Source: Chromatiaceae bacterium
GTDB taxonomy: Bacteria; Pseudomonadota; Gammaproteobacteria; Chromatiales; Chromatiaceae
Direction: 5' to 3'
NCBI GenBank assembly: GCA_024235175.1
Contig: JACKMX010000009.1
Location: 1-64,000 of the forward strand
DNA length: 64,000 nt
Position numbers and translations under genes: made by a program. The notes under the pieces were generated by a model, which had not been told where the DNA came from, did not search any database, and worked only from the letters and a program-made list of their open reading frames with translations. This document shows positions 54,032-63,564 of this stretch, piece by piece. Position 1 is the first letter of the stretch. Each line of letters begins with the position of its first letter.

Positions 54032-56527
54032 ATGGAACGTCGCTTTCGTACAGGTTGTGTAAGGCTCTTCCTGGGATCAGTGTCCATCCTGTTGGCATTC
54101 GCATCTTCTGCTCATGCCGCTGAAAACGACACTTCCGTTGTCTATGGCAAGTCCGGCTATTTCGCAGCGGATGCAGGACTCAACGCTTCTGAACGGGCCG
54201 GACGCGAGATCTGGTATAAGGCAACGGCGGGCAATGACCGATTCCATACCTACGTCTTTCAGCAGCGCATCGGCGTGTTGATCGACTGGTACAGGATTCT
54301 GAACGGCAGAGAGCGCAACGACAGATTTGCCGCATGGGGTCTGATCAACGACCCTGACTGCTGCCAGCCGGGCAGCGACGGCTGTCCTGCCAAAAGCTAC
54401 GATGAGACCTTTGGTTTCGACTGGTGTCCGGGCGACGCTGAACTCCTCAAATATGTCGGTAAACCAGGTTACCGGGATCCCGCATGCGATTTTGCGGAAG
54501 GGCCCGTTGCAGCCGGCGATCCCCATGCGAAGGCCGGGCAGCGCCAGTCAGCCTGCGACCTCAAATTCGGCACCTCCAGCGGAGCACTGGGATTGCGCAA
54601 GTTTCCCAACCCACGCTTCGATCCGGTTCGCTGGAAAAGTCTGAATGGAGGAAGCCTGGACAACTGGTATGGGTACAATCGTCCGCTGAGCAGCGATCCC
54701 AAAAACTCGGACAGCCGCATCAGCCGTCTGCGTGACGGCTCCATTGAACCGCCTTTCCGCATCGGCATGGCATGTGGCGCCTGCCATATTGCTTTCGACC
54801 CGCTCAATCCACCGGATGATCCGGCGCATCCGAAATGGGGAAATATCAAGGGTGTCATTGGCAACCAGTATGCGCGGCTTTCCGAGGTGATGGCGTCCGG
54901 CATGCCGGTCAACAGTCTTGAGTGGCAGGTGTTTGCACATGCACGTCCGGGCACGACCGACACCTCCGCCGTACCTACCGATCAGATCAATAACCCGGGA
55001 ACCCAGAATACGCTCATCAACGTGGGCAGGCGCCCGCTGTTCGCTAATGAGAAAGTCGATCGCTGGCGTAAAGTGAACGCCTGCGCGGATGGCGCCGACG
55101 AGGCGGTTTGCTGGTGTGAGCCGGGCAGGGATTCCAAGTGCTGGGAGAAGAGCGAGAAACTCCAAACTGTCCACCACATATTGAAAGGCGGCGGTGACAG
55201 CGTGGGAATCGACCTCGCGGTGCAGCGTGTCTACATCAACATCGGCTCCTGCTCCGAGGAGTGCTGGGTCAATCATCTTACCGATCTGCGCGAACTCGAC
55301 CCCCAGCAACGAGGCTACGGTCAGACGCCTGTGGATATTGGCCAATGCCGGCGAGACTGCCCCAATTTCCGCGCGGTGGAGGATCGGGTGAACAATGTCG
55401 TCGATTTCCTGCTTTCGCCGCGTCTCTATGCCACCGATCTGCGTCAGGCGAGAGAGCTCAAAGCGAAAGATGAGGATCCAGGCGCAAGCTACTCCCGGGA
55501 TGACCTGGTGGACGATCTCGAACGGGAGTTCGGTCAGAATGCTGTCAGCAGAGGCCGCCTGGTATTCGCGCAGAACTGTGCCCGCTGCCACTCCAGTCAG
55601 CAGGGTCCGGTGGAGGCCAGGGATTTTCATGCGGAAACCCTGCAGCGCGGTGTTCGTGATGATTTCCTGAGCAATGATGAATCCATTCCGGTTTCGGAAG
55701 TGGGAACTTTCCGTTGCCGGGCGCTCCACTCCAACCACATGAAGGGGCACGTCTGGGATGAGTTTTCCTCCAACACCTACAAGGAGCGTGCTCCGGATGC
55801 GAACGTGAAGGAGGCGACGGGTGGCGGCCGTGGTTACTATCGCAACATTTCGCTGCTCAATATCTGGGCGCATGCACCTTTCATGCACAACAATGCGCTG
55901 GGGCCGGAAATCTGCGGCAAGCCAAACAACGGCAACAACGATTTTTACCGTGTGACCTATGTCGATGCCCGCGGCGCGCAGCTGGCCGACCCGCCGCAAT
56001 GCTGGCCGTACGACCCAAGCGTGGAGGGGCGGTACGATCTTTACAAGGCAGCCATGGAGCAGCTGCTCAATCCGGCAGAGCGGGTGCCGAAGATAACCAA
56101 ACTCAGTGAGGAGATTATTATCGAGGTGGGCCCCAGGCTTTGGGACGGTGAAGATGAGAAACAGCTGATCGGCTTGAAAATCCGCATCCCCGCGGGCACC
56201 AATGCGGGTGCGCTCGGCAACTTCCAATACAAGGCGTTTCTGGTTGATTTGATTCTGTCAAAGATTAACGGGAAAAAACTGCAACAGCGGCTCGCAACTT
56301 CATTGAGCGAGAGAGAGGCAGACAATCTGATTGCGGAACTCAGGGCAGCGGCGGATCAGGTGATCGCAGATCCCAATTCATTTCTGGATGTAATCAAACA
56401 ACGGCCGCACCTGTTGGAGCTCTACAGCTCCTGCACGGCGGATGTGGAGAATGCCGGCCATGAATTTGGCGGGGCATTGCCTCAGACGGATAAAAATGCG
56501 TTGACCGCCTTCCTGGCAACGTTGTAG
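54032..56527 (+). CDS. Secreted dihaem c-type cytochrome, large
   Basis: This 831-residue protein has a signal peptide (hydrophobic SVSILLAFASSAHAA, cleaved near residue 30) and so is periplasmic. Two c-type haem sites are seen: CGACH (residues 248-252) and CARCH (516-520). Eight or more extra cysteines outside these sites (for example DCCQPGSDGC near 110-118 and the CSEEC/CRRDC pairs) could form disulfides. The AFMHNNALGPEICG segment and the architecture recall the RoxA/MauG-like dihaem oxygenase-peroxidase superfamily, but length and divergence prevent a firm call. GGAGAGG precedes the ATG. First gene of a five-gene plus-strand cluster. Confidence 0.75.
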   Translation: MERRFRTGCVRLFLGSVSILLAFASSAHAAENDTSVVYGKSGYFAADAGLNASERAGREIWYKATAGNDRFHTYVFQQRIGVLIDWYRILNGRERNDRFAAWGLINDPDCCQPGSDGCPAKSYDETFGFDWCPGDAELLKYVGKPGYRDPACDFAEGPVAAGDPHAKAGQRQSACDLKFGTSSGALGLRKFPNPRFDPVRWKSLNGGSLDNWYGYNRPLSSDPKNSDSRISRLRDGSIEPPFRIGMACGACHIAFDPLNPPDDPAHPKWGNIKGVIGNQYARLSEVMASGMPVNSLEWQVFAHARPGTTDTSAVPTDQINNPGTQNTLINVGRRPLFANEKVDRWRKVNACADGADEAVCWCEPGRDSKCWEKSEKLQTVHHILKGGGDSVGIDLAVQRVYINIGSCSEECWVNHLTDLRELDPQQRGYGQTPVDIGQCRRDCPNFRAVEDRVNNVVDFLLSPRLYATDLRQARELKAKDEDPGASYSRDDLVDDLEREFGQNAVSRGRLVFAQNCARCHSSQQGPVEARDFHAETLQRGVRDDFLSNDESIPVSEVGTFRCRALHSNHMKGHVWDEFSSNTYKERAPDANVKEATGGGRGYYRNISLLNIWAHAPFMHNNALGPEICGKPNNGNNDFYRVTYVDARGAQLADPPQCWPYDPSVEGRYDLYKAAMEQLLNPAERVPKITKLSEEIIIEVGPRLWDGEDEKQLIGLKIRIPAGTNAGALGNFQYKAFLVDLILSKINGKKLQQRLATSLSEREADNLIAELRAAADQVIADPNSFLDVIKQRPHLLELYSSCTADVENAGHEFGGALPQTDKNALTAFLATL

Positions 56528-56543
56528 ATCGGAGGGACTCGCC

Positions 56544-57452
56544 ATGCAGAACCTGAAACCCAAAACGCCTGCCGCAATTGGCAACTTGCTGGTGCTGGCC
56601 CTGGTACCGCTGCTCTCCGCCTGCGGCTGGTTTCAGCAAGAGCCCGATATTCACTTTCTGGAGTACGGCAGCGACTACAGCACTAAACCGTTTTTTGCAC
56701 GGGTCGAGTACAACTCTCCACTCACCGCCAACGCCGAGGGGCGGAGCCAGCTGGCGCTTGTCACACCCAAGTATCTGGCCGGTCTGGATCAGGAGAAGGT
56801 GGATCAGATCTATGCCCGTCTTAGCGCCGGCCCGGTTCCGGACGGCCCCTTCGACGGCGATCTGTTTTTCCCCAAGGGGAGCAGCGGCAAACTGCGTGCT
56901 TCCGAAATCGTATCCGGTCTGAAGAGTCTGGCTGTCCGCCTGAAAGGAAAGAAACTGGAGATCCTTGGCAGCGTGCTTTGGAAAGGGAAGGTGTTCTATC
57001 CGGATGAGATGATACTGCGAAACCGTATCGAGGATCTGGCGATACTTGCTCCGGTGATAGATGACATGCTCAGTGTGCCTAAGATCGAAGTAAACGGCCG
57101 TGACAGCTGGCTGCTTTTTCCGGCGCGTCTTTACTGCGGGCAGAGCCTGCTCGATGGCCGCCGCGAATCGATAATCATCGACTATGCGTTCACGGACGAG
57201 ATACCCGGATACCGGGAAAAGCCGGATTTTCTTGCCGGCCGGCGCGGTTTTCAGGTACGCGATGAAATTCGCATGATTCGTCCCGGCTTCTATCTGGGCC
57301 GAGCCTACCTGGGGCGTGCATTCGCTTTAAACTTCACCCTGTACAACGAAGAGATCGCCGAGAGAGAGCGGGATAAATGGGTTGAAACCGGGCGCACCCG
57401 TGAAGATTGCTGGGTCGGCAGCCAGCGCCTTGCTGCAGCTCCGGCAGGCTGA
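56544..57452 (+). CDS. Putative lipoprotein of the cytochrome cluster
   Basis: This 302-residue protein starts 17 bases after the first cytochrome gene, with GGAGGG upstream. It has a lipoprotein signal peptide with lipobox LLSAC (Cys at about 27), so it should be anchored to a membrane by lipidation. The mature part shows no haem motif and no recognised domain, but contains two conserved-looking cysteines (LYCGQSLL and REDCWVG). Its position between two dihaem cytochrome genes suggests an assembly or docking role in the same complex. It ends 24 bases before the next start codon. The function is unknown. Confidence 0.65.
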   Translation: MQNLKPKTPAAIGNLLVLALVPLLSACGWFQQEPDIHFLEYGSDYSTKPFFARVEYNSPLTANAEGRSQLALVTPKYLAGLDQEKVDQIYARLSAGPVPDGPFDGDLFFPKGSSGKLRASEIVSGLKSLAVRLKGKKLEILGSVLWKGKVFYPDEMILRNRIEDLAILAPVIDDMLSVPKIEVNGRDSWLLFPARLYCGQSLLDGRRESIIIDYAFTDEIPGYREKPDFLAGRRGFQVRDEIRMIRPGFYLGRAYLGRAFALNFTLYNEEIAERERDKWVETGRTREDCWVGSQRLAAAPAG

Positions 57453-57475
57453 AATTCCACCATAAGGAGCTGACC

Positions 57476-59800
57476 TTGAAAGCGGGCAGACGGCGGACAG
57501 CGGCGTGGCAAGGATCGTCCCGCGTATTTCTTCTGTCTCTGCTGTTTGCCTGGTCCGCACCGGTGCCCTCTGTTCAGCCGCAGGAGAGCTACGCCGCCCC
57601 ACCCACCGCGGGTTCGGTACCCTATCAACTCGACGCTACTGCAGGGAGATGGATCGTTGCACCCGGAGAGCCCGGCAGCGACGTGCCGCCCGTTGGTCGT
57701 TCACTGTTCGATTATCTGGTCACCGACAACAGCGGCCCCGAGCCCGTTTACCGGGTTCCCTTCCCGTTTACAGCGCTGCGTGAGGGGTTGGAGAGGCAGC
57801 TGCGCAAAAACGCTAACGGCTCAAGCGGAATCAGGCAGGTGCTCATCCCACTCGGACGTTCACTGCAGAGAACCGCGGCCGCACCTGATTTTTTTCGCTA
57901 CCCGCGTGTGGTGCTGGCGGTGGACGGGGAGCCGCAGGCGCAGCCACATGAGTCTGGCGTGTTTATGAAAGACCGGCTCTATCTGGGTTATCTGGAGAAG
58001 CCGGGCGTGCTGGAGGTGATCAGTTACAACGAGAGCGCGGGCCGTTTCGAGTTTCAGATAGTCTCCGATTACCGTGAGGGAGGAAAAGCGAACGTGGTCT
58101 ACGCCAACCGCGCCGTCTGCACTGCCTGCCATCAGAACCTCACGCCCATCTTCGCGCGTCCGCTGTGGGGGGAGACCAATGCCGACCCCGGGATAGCAGC
58201 GCTGCTCGAGGCGGAGCGGCGGGACTATTACGGCATCCCGCAGCGGGTGGGAATTGATATCCCGGCGGCGATAGACGATGCCACCGACCGGGCAAACCGT
58301 ATTCCGGCGGTACACCTTCTCTGGCAGCAGGGTTGCGGAGCGGATCCGCAAAGTCCGGCCGCCCGATCCTGCCGCGGCAAGGTGCTTGGATTCGCGCTCC
58401 AATTCCGGCTGACGAAGAGTCTCGGCTTCAGCAACGAGGAGAGTCCGGAGTGGAAGGAATTCATGCAGACTTTCGCAACCAACTGGCGTGCGCGTTGGCC
58501 GCACGGATTGTTGTTGTCGAGTCCGGATGTGCCGAATCGGATTCCCGTTCCTGAAAACGGGGGAGTTGAATCCGCTACGGCAGCCACAGTGTCGAAAGCT
58601 GCGGATGCCGGCGAAGAGCGGTTGCATCAACAAAGCCATATTCCATCCGCGCTGGAGCCACTGCGGCCTCGTGCCCCTCTGGAGAAGTGGGATGTGACGC
58701 AGGCAGCCATGGAACTGGTCACCGGCGTCGCAAGTTTCTTTGCGCAAATCGATATCGAGAGGCTGAATGCCCGGCTGTTCAGCCTGGCACAGAAGGATGC
58801 CGTCAGGCATGCAGGCTACAGGGGTGAGTGCCGGTTAACAGCTAAACCGGTGACCGAAGGAGCTGTCCGTCTCAGCTTTCGATGCGGCGCTGCTGCCGTT
58901 GGCTTTAACCTGGGGGGAAGGCTCTACCTGGCGAACGGAAAACTGCTGCGTGGCACTCTGGACCGACTGGTTGTCGGGAAGGCGCTCCCGGTCAGAGAGT
59001 TGACACTGACCGGGGAGGCGCTGGAGCAGACGGCGGATGGATGGCGTATCCGGCTTGGCCTTGCAAGCGGTGCTCTCCATGGACGTCTGCCTGATGGAGA
59101 CGCGTTGAAAATGTTGCAGCTGAGTTGGGAAGGAGCGGATCCGTCGGCAGGCCCGCCGGGTCAGATTAAAAGAGCACGGGTGGAGCTGGAAACAGTGGAG
59201 GATTTTGCGATCCTCAAACGGGCAATCAGTGCGATTTCAGAATCCGGCGACGACGCTCGGGATGCACTCTCCGACATGCCGCTGCGCCGTATTGCACTGG
59301 TGGGGGCGCTTACCGAAGAGCTGGGAATGCAGGAAATTACCGGCTGTTGTCTGGATGCGGTCAATCTGCCGCCGCTGAGGCTGGACAAGCCGGACAAGCT
59401 GGCAATTGACTCGGGCATGGATGCTTCTCCGGAGTCTGTTTTCTTCCGCCGCTGCTCACTGTGTCACCGGACAAACGAGCGTTTTCCGCCCAATTTTCTG
59501 GCGGGGGATCGGGACAAAGTACGTGCAAATCTGGCCCAGTGTGCCGAGCGCCTCTACTTGCGTCTCTCCATGTGGGAGCTGCCGGAGGAGCGCCGTACGA
59601 AAACGCCCATGCCCCCTTTTCAGGCCTTCCATCAGCTGGGCCTCGAACCGGAAGAGTGGCAGGGGCATCCGGATCTGGCGGCGTTGCAGGGTTATGCGCA
59701 AAAGCAGCTGCTGTCGCAGACAGGGAGAGCACCGGAGCTGGAGGCTTTGGTCGCAAGAGGCTACGAGAATCTGCGCCCCTGCCTGGCACAGGCAGAGTAG
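57476..59800 (+). CDS. Large dihaem c-type cytochrome protein
   Basis: This 774-residue protein starts at TTG 57476, chosen because AGGAG lies six bases upstream; the frame itself opens at 57407 inside the lipoprotein gene. A signal peptide (VFLLSLLFAWSAPVPS) is followed by the first c-type haem site CTACH (residues 215-219) and, far downstream, a second, CSLCH (660-664). Spacing of 445 residues between haem motifs is unusual. No other known domain was recognised; the middle part (about 420-600) is beta-rich. It is probably a periplasmic redox partner of the first cytochrome. It is followed by the repeat cluster at 59864. Confidence 0.7.
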   Translation: MKAGRRRTAAWQGSSRVFLLSLLFAWSAPVPSVQPQESYAAPPTAGSVPYQLDATAGRWIVAPGEPGSDVPPVGRSLFDYLVTDNSGPEPVYRVPFPFTALREGLERQLRKNANGSSGIRQVLIPLGRSLQRTAAAPDFFRYPRVVLAVDGEPQAQPHESGVFMKDRLYLGYLEKPGVLEVISYNESAGRFEFQIVSDYREGGKANVVYANRAVCTACHQNLTPIFARPLWGETNADPGIAALLEAERRDYYGIPQRVGIDIPAAIDDATDRANRIPAVHLLWQQGCGADPQSPAARSCRGKVLGFALQFRLTKSLGFSNEESPEWKEFMQTFATNWRARWPHGLLLSSPDVPNRIPVPENGGVESATAATVSKAADAGEERLHQQSHIPSALEPLRPRAPLEKWDVTQAAMELVTGVASFFAQIDIERLNARLFSLAQKDAVRHAGYRGECRLTAKPVTEGAVRLSFRCGAAAVGFNLGGRLYLANGKLLRGTLDRLVVGKALPVRELTLTGEALEQTADGWRIRLGLASGALHGRLPDGDALKMLQLSWEGADPSAGPPGQIKRARVELETVEDFAILKRAISAISESGDDARDALSDMPLRRIALVGALTEELGMQEITGCCLDAVNLPPLRLDKPDKLAIDSGMDASPESVFFRRCSLCHRTNERFPPNFLAGDRDKVRANLAQCAERLYLRLSMWELPEERRTKTPMPPFQAFHQLGLEPEEWQGHPDLAALQGYAQKQLLSQTGRAPELEALVARGYENLRPCLAQAE

Positions 59801-59863
59801 GAGACCGAGCCGAGGATGAGGGTGATTAGAATCAAGACCTTATATCTTGCACCCTCACCCCAA

Positions 59864-59970
59864 CCCTCTCCCTCACGAGGGAGAGGGGGCTTTTGCGACA
59901 CCCTCCTTAGGGGGAGAGGGGGCTTTTGCGACACTCTCTGGAGGAAGAAGGGATAGAGCTTTTCACGACA
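59864..59970. repeat. Tandem GC-rich palindromic repeat cluster
   Basis: A perfect 10-bp stem, CCCTCTCCCT (59864-59873) with AGGGAGAGGG (59878-59887), encloses CACG. A 21-bp unit, from GAGAGGGGGC to GCGACAC, occurs at 59881-59901 and again at 59914-59934, a 33-base period. A degenerate third copy lies at about 59944-59970. The type resembles the short dispersed palindromes of many proteobacterial genomes. It sits between two cytochrome genes on the same strand and could attenuate transcription of the second pair. Confidence 0.7.
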
Positions 59971-60043
59971 TCTTCTGAGTGAGAGGGAAATTCAGTTTTC
60001 AGACAGGTATTGGATAGCATCAGACACCACCGGGTAATTGAAC

Positions 60044-61561
60044 ATGACGGGAACGACTGAAACCAGAACGTATGCGGAAAAGGGTGATAGGAAATCCTGC
60101 CATGGCCGGATGTGGTGTTGGCTGGGTTCTCTGCTGCTGTTGCTTGTTCTTGCCACGGGTGTCTGGCTGGGTATACGTTTCGGTACGGACCGTGCGGTCA
60201 CCTACCAGGATGATGTCGAGCACTTCAAGTATGGTTCCACCGGTGGTGAACGGGAGTCCGGATTCCCTTACTGGATCTGGCGTGCTCTGCCGACGGTATG
60301 CGCAGATTATCTGCCGGGCGAGGGATATGCATCCCTGGGCATGATTTTTGAGAAGGGGAAGGACCTGCCGGTAGGTGTTTCCAAGCGCAGGGTGACGGGT
60401 CTTGATCGGGTGTTTCTCAACTGCGCGGCATGTCATACCAACACCGTGCGTGACACGCCGCAAAGCGAGCCGAGGCTGATTGCCGGCATGCCCTCCAATA
60501 CGCTGAACCTGCTGGCGTTCGAAAATTTCTTTTTCGGCTGTGCGGCGGATGCACGCTTTTCACCGGATCAGATTCTTCCGGCCATCGAGGCATTGAATGC
60601 GGATCTGGATCTGATCGATAGATATCTGGTTTATCCGTTGGCGGTCCTGTTGATGCGCGATCAGGTTCTGATGTTGAAAAAGCGATTCGATTTTGTTGCA
60701 CATCAGCCTGCGTGGGGGCCTGGCCGGGTGGATACCTTCAACTCCGCCAAAGTGATATTCAACTTCCCCCTGGACAAGGCGGCGCCCGAGGAGTTGATCG
60801 GAGCCAGTGATTTCCCCTCGATCTGGAATCAGCGGCGGCGTCAGGGTATGCAGCTGCACTGGGACGGAAACAACACGCGTGTGGAGGAGCGCAACCGCAG
60901 CGCCGCCTTCGGTACAGGAGCCACGCCGCCGACACTGGACAGGGAGAGCATCCGCCGTACCGAAAACTGGTTGCTGGATGCAGCTTCTCCCGCTTGGCCA
61001 TATGGAGCGCTGAATGCCGCGCTTGTGGAGAAGGGCAGCAACATCTATCGACACTACTGCGCAGAATGTCACGGCGCCAGCGGTAAAGATTTCAGCGGTG
61101 CCAGGGTCGGAACCGTAGTTCCGATAAAAGTGATCGGCACCGACCGGGGCCGTCTCGACTCATACACACGGGTCCTGGCACTTAATCAGTCCATGCTTTA
61201 CGCCGGATACGGTGATGAACGATTCAGCAACTTCCGTAAGACCAATGGCTACGCCAATATGCCGCTCGATGGCCTCTGGCTGCGGGCACCCTATCTGCAC
61301 AATGGCTCGGTACCCACACTGCGCGATCTGCTGGAACCTGCCGTCCGCAGACCGGTGCAGTTTTACCGCGGTTACGATGTTTACGACCCGGTCAGGGTGG
61401 GATTTGTCCATAACGTCGCAGCCGAGGGAGAGAGGCGCTTTTTTCTGTACGACACCCAGGTGGCCGGAAACTCCAATCAGGGGCACGAAGGCAGAGCTTA
61501 CGGGACCGAGCTGCCGGATGAGGATAAGGAGGCGTTGGTTGAATTTCTGAAAAGCTTCTGA
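60044..61561 (+). CDS. Membrane-anchored dihaem cytochrome, RoxA/MauG-like (first of tandem pair)
   Basis: This 505-residue protein has one N-terminal transmembrane anchor (LGSLLLLLVLATGVWLGI, about 28-45) and two haem-c sites, CAACH (residues 127-131) and CAECH (339-343). The signature RAPYLHNGSVPTLRDLLEP is characteristic of dihaem RoxA/MauG-like enzymes, in which a conserved region near the second haem shapes the active site. The block YGSTGGERESGFPYWIW is shared with the following gene, so the two are duplicates. ATG 60044 was chosen; an in-frame TTG lies two codons upstream. The substrate is unknown; peroxidase or dioxygenase activity is family-based inference. Confidence 0.75.
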   Translation: MTGTTETRTYAEKGDRKSCHGRMWCWLGSLLLLLVLATGVWLGIRFGTDRAVTYQDDVEHFKYGSTGGERESGFPYWIWRALPTVCADYLPGEGYASLGMIFEKGKDLPVGVSKRRVTGLDRVFLNCAACHTNTVRDTPQSEPRLIAGMPSNTLNLLAFENFFFGCAADARFSPDQILPAIEALNADLDLIDRYLVYPLAVLLMRDQVLMLKKRFDFVAHQPAWGPGRVDTFNSAKVIFNFPLDKAAPEELIGASDFPSIWNQRRRQGMQLHWDGNNTRVEERNRSAAFGTGATPPTLDRESIRRTENWLLDAASPAWPYGALNAALVEKGSNIYRHYCAECHGASGKDFSGARVGTVVPIKVIGTDRGRLDSYTRVLALNQSMLYAGYGDERFSNFRKTNGYANMPLDGLWLRAPYLHNGSVPTLRDLLEPAVRRPVQFYRGYDVYDPVRVGFVHNVAAEGERRFFLYDTQVAGNSNQGHEGRAYGTELPDEDKEALVEFLKSF

Positions 61562-61627
61562 TGCGGGATCTGTCAACCGTGTACGGATTCCCGGGATCAG
61601 GAAACTTCAGCAAGCCGGAGAGAGAGA

Positions 61628-63070
61628 ATGATCATGGAAAAATCTGGGAAGCGGTGGAAACTCGTGCTCGGTCTGGTTATTGTGCTGGCCGGTATCGGTG
61701 GCGTCACCGCATGGTACAAGTTTTTCCGGGAAGTTCCGGACGGCCCATTTGCCAGCGCAGATGAGCGCTTCATGTATGGCTCCATCGGCGGCGAGAACGC
61801 GGCCGGCATCCCCTATTGGATTTATGCGGTGCTACCGCGCATGTTTCCGGAGTATCTGCCGGGTCCGGGCGGTTATGCGTCACTTGGGATCGCCTGGGAG
61901 GAGGGCCGGGAGATGCCGGTGGGTTTCACCAAGAAAGTGGTTGGCTTTCCCCGGGTAAGCAACACCTGCGCGGTTTGTCATACCGCGTCGTACCGCGCCA
62001 GTGCGGATTCCACACCCAGGTTTGTGGCGGCAGGTCCGGGTCATACTTCCAACGTTCAAGGCTTTTTCCGTTTCCTGCGGGACTGTGTAAACGATCCACG
62101 CTTCAATCCCGATAATCTGCTGGATGAGATAAAGCTGCTTACCGATCTTTCGTTTTTGGATAGGCTGCTTTACCGGTTCATTATCATACCCTTCACCAAA
62201 AAGGCGTTACTGGAACGGAACTTCGACTGGATGGAGCGGGAGGATATGGCAGCCTGGGGCCATGGACGCGACGATGCGATGAACCTGACCAAGTACTTCA
62301 TGCTGGAGATGGATGAGGATGGAACCTTTGGCCCGACCGATTTTCCATCCATCTGGAATCTCAAGAAATACCGGCCGGAGCAGGGTATGCGCATGAACTG
62401 GGACGGCGCCACCTGGAATGCCCGCTCCGTGTTGATTGATTCGGCGCTGGGCATAGTGGCTGAGCCGCAAAACGATTTTCTGGAGCAGATGGATTGGCTT
62501 CTTGAGTACCTTGGCAACCTGCCGCCGCCGAAGTACCCCTTCCCCATCGATGCGGCTCTGGCACTTGAGGGGAGGCCGTTGTTCGAGTCCGAATGTGCGC
62601 GCTGCCACCAGAGTGAACGAACCGGCAAACGGATACCCTTGGCGGAGGTCGGGACCGATGAAAACCGAATTCTGAGCTGGAGTCACGAAGCGGCGAAGGC
62701 TGCGAATAAAAAGGCACTGGAGCTGGGTGTGGAACGGCGCGGCATGATTGAGGATGAACCGCTGGACGGTTATATCGCGGTACATCTGGACGGCATATGG
62801 TTGCGGGCCCCATATCTGCACAATGGTTCGGTACCCACGCTGGCTGATTTGCTGAAACCGGTGTCGGAGCGCCCCGTCTTTTTCTATCGCGGGTATGATC
62901 TCTATGACCGGGTCAATCTGGGATTTGTGTCGGATGGCGCGGTAGCGGAACGCGTGGGCAACCGTCATGACACGCGGTTGCGGGGAAATGGCAACCAGGG
63001 GCACGAGTATGGCCTAACACTATCGGCAGCGGAGAAGCTCGCGTTGATCGAGTATCTGAAGACCCTGTAA
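61628..63070 (+). CDS. Membrane-anchored dihaem cytochrome, RoxA/MauG-like (second of tandem pair)
   Basis: This 480-residue protein has an N-terminal anchor (LVLGLVIVLAGIGGVTAWY) and two haem-c sites, CAVCH (residues 114-118) and CARCH (323-327). It shares YGSIGGENAAGIPYWIY, GYASLGIAWEEGREMPVGF and RAPYLHNGSVPTLADLLKP with the preceding gene. It is about 25 residues shorter, with most differences between the haem sites. Purine-rich GAGAGAGAGA precedes the ATG. It is the last gene of the block; its stop codon is 17 bases from the convergent gene at 63088. Confidence 0.75.
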   Translation: MIMEKSGKRWKLVLGLVIVLAGIGGVTAWYKFFREVPDGPFASADERFMYGSIGGENAAGIPYWIYAVLPRMFPEYLPGPGGYASLGIAWEEGREMPVGFTKKVVGFPRVSNTCAVCHTASYRASADSTPRFVAAGPGHTSNVQGFFRFLRDCVNDPRFNPDNLLDEIKLLTDLSFLDRLLYRFIIIPFTKKALLERNFDWMEREDMAAWGHGRDDAMNLTKYFMLEMDEDGTFGPTDFPSIWNLKKYRPEQGMRMNWDGATWNARSVLIDSALGIVAEPQNDFLEQMDWLLEYLGNLPPPKYPFPIDAALALEGRPLFESECARCHQSERTGKRIPLAEVGTDENRILSWSHEAAKAANKKALELGVERRGMIEDEPLDGYIAVHLDGIWLRAPYLHNGSVPTLADLLKPVSERPVFFYRGYDLYDRVNLGFVSDGAVAERVGNRHDTRLRGNGNQGHEYGLTLSAAEKLALIEYLKTL

Positions 63071-63087
63071 GCTGAACGGGACCACCT

Positions 63088-63564
63088 TCAGCCCGATTTT
63101 CTGAATTCGAACGAGATGCTGACCTCTTTGGTCTTCTCCATCACCGCGATGGCCTCCTCCAGGTCGATCTTGTGCGGGTTTTCACTGTCGCTGGCCATAA
63201 GCGCATCGTAGAGTTCACGCTGCTCCAGAATGCGGTGTTCGCTGCTGGCACTCTGCACATATGCAGCCCAGGGTATGAACTTGGTGAGCGGGAAGACCTG
63301 ATCCTCCCGCGGTGAAATGTCGATATTGAGACCGGCGATGAACAGCAGATTCCGGTTTTGATAACCTTGCTCTTTACTAAGTGTACGGTAGGTGCGGTCG
63401 AACTCCACCTGGGTGTTGACCTGAGCCGCCGCCAGAGCGGGTGCGGCGTCGGTCAGAATCCAGGGCATGGGGTTGATCAGATTGTGCTCCAGGTGGCTTT
63501 GGTTTTCTGTCAGCGACAGAGAGGCAGCTTCCTTGCAGCTGCCGCCGGTGGGATTCCCCTGCAT
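63088..63564 (-). CDS. Small protein of unknown function coupled to a sigma factor
   Basis: This 158-residue protein starts at the ATG at 63564, whose A is also the last base of the sigma-factor stop codon (TGATG), so the two are translationally coupled. No signal peptide, transmembrane helix, zinc motif or known domain was seen; it has an acidic helical C-terminus (KIDLEEAIAVMEKTKEVS) and a QVFPLTKFIPWAAYVQ hydrophobic stretch. An anti-sigma factor would be the usual neighbour of an ECF sigma gene, but this sequence does not look like a known anti-sigma family. It is convergent with the cytochrome cluster. Confidence 0.55.
   Translation of the reverse strand: MQGNPTGGSCKEAASLSLTENQSHLEHNLINPMPWILTDAAPALAAAQVNTQVEFDRTYRTLSKEQGYQNRNLLFIAGLNIDISPREDQVFPLTKFIPWAAYVQSASSEHRILEQRELYDALMASDSENPHKIDLEEAIAVMEKTKEVSISFEFRKSG

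Noticed and set aside
54548..56227. A 559-codon open frame on the minus strand opposite the first large cytochrome gene
   Set aside because: It is antisense to a gene with a signal peptide, two CxxCH sites and a good ribosome-binding site, and has no recognised domain. Long antisense frames are expected in GC-rich genes.
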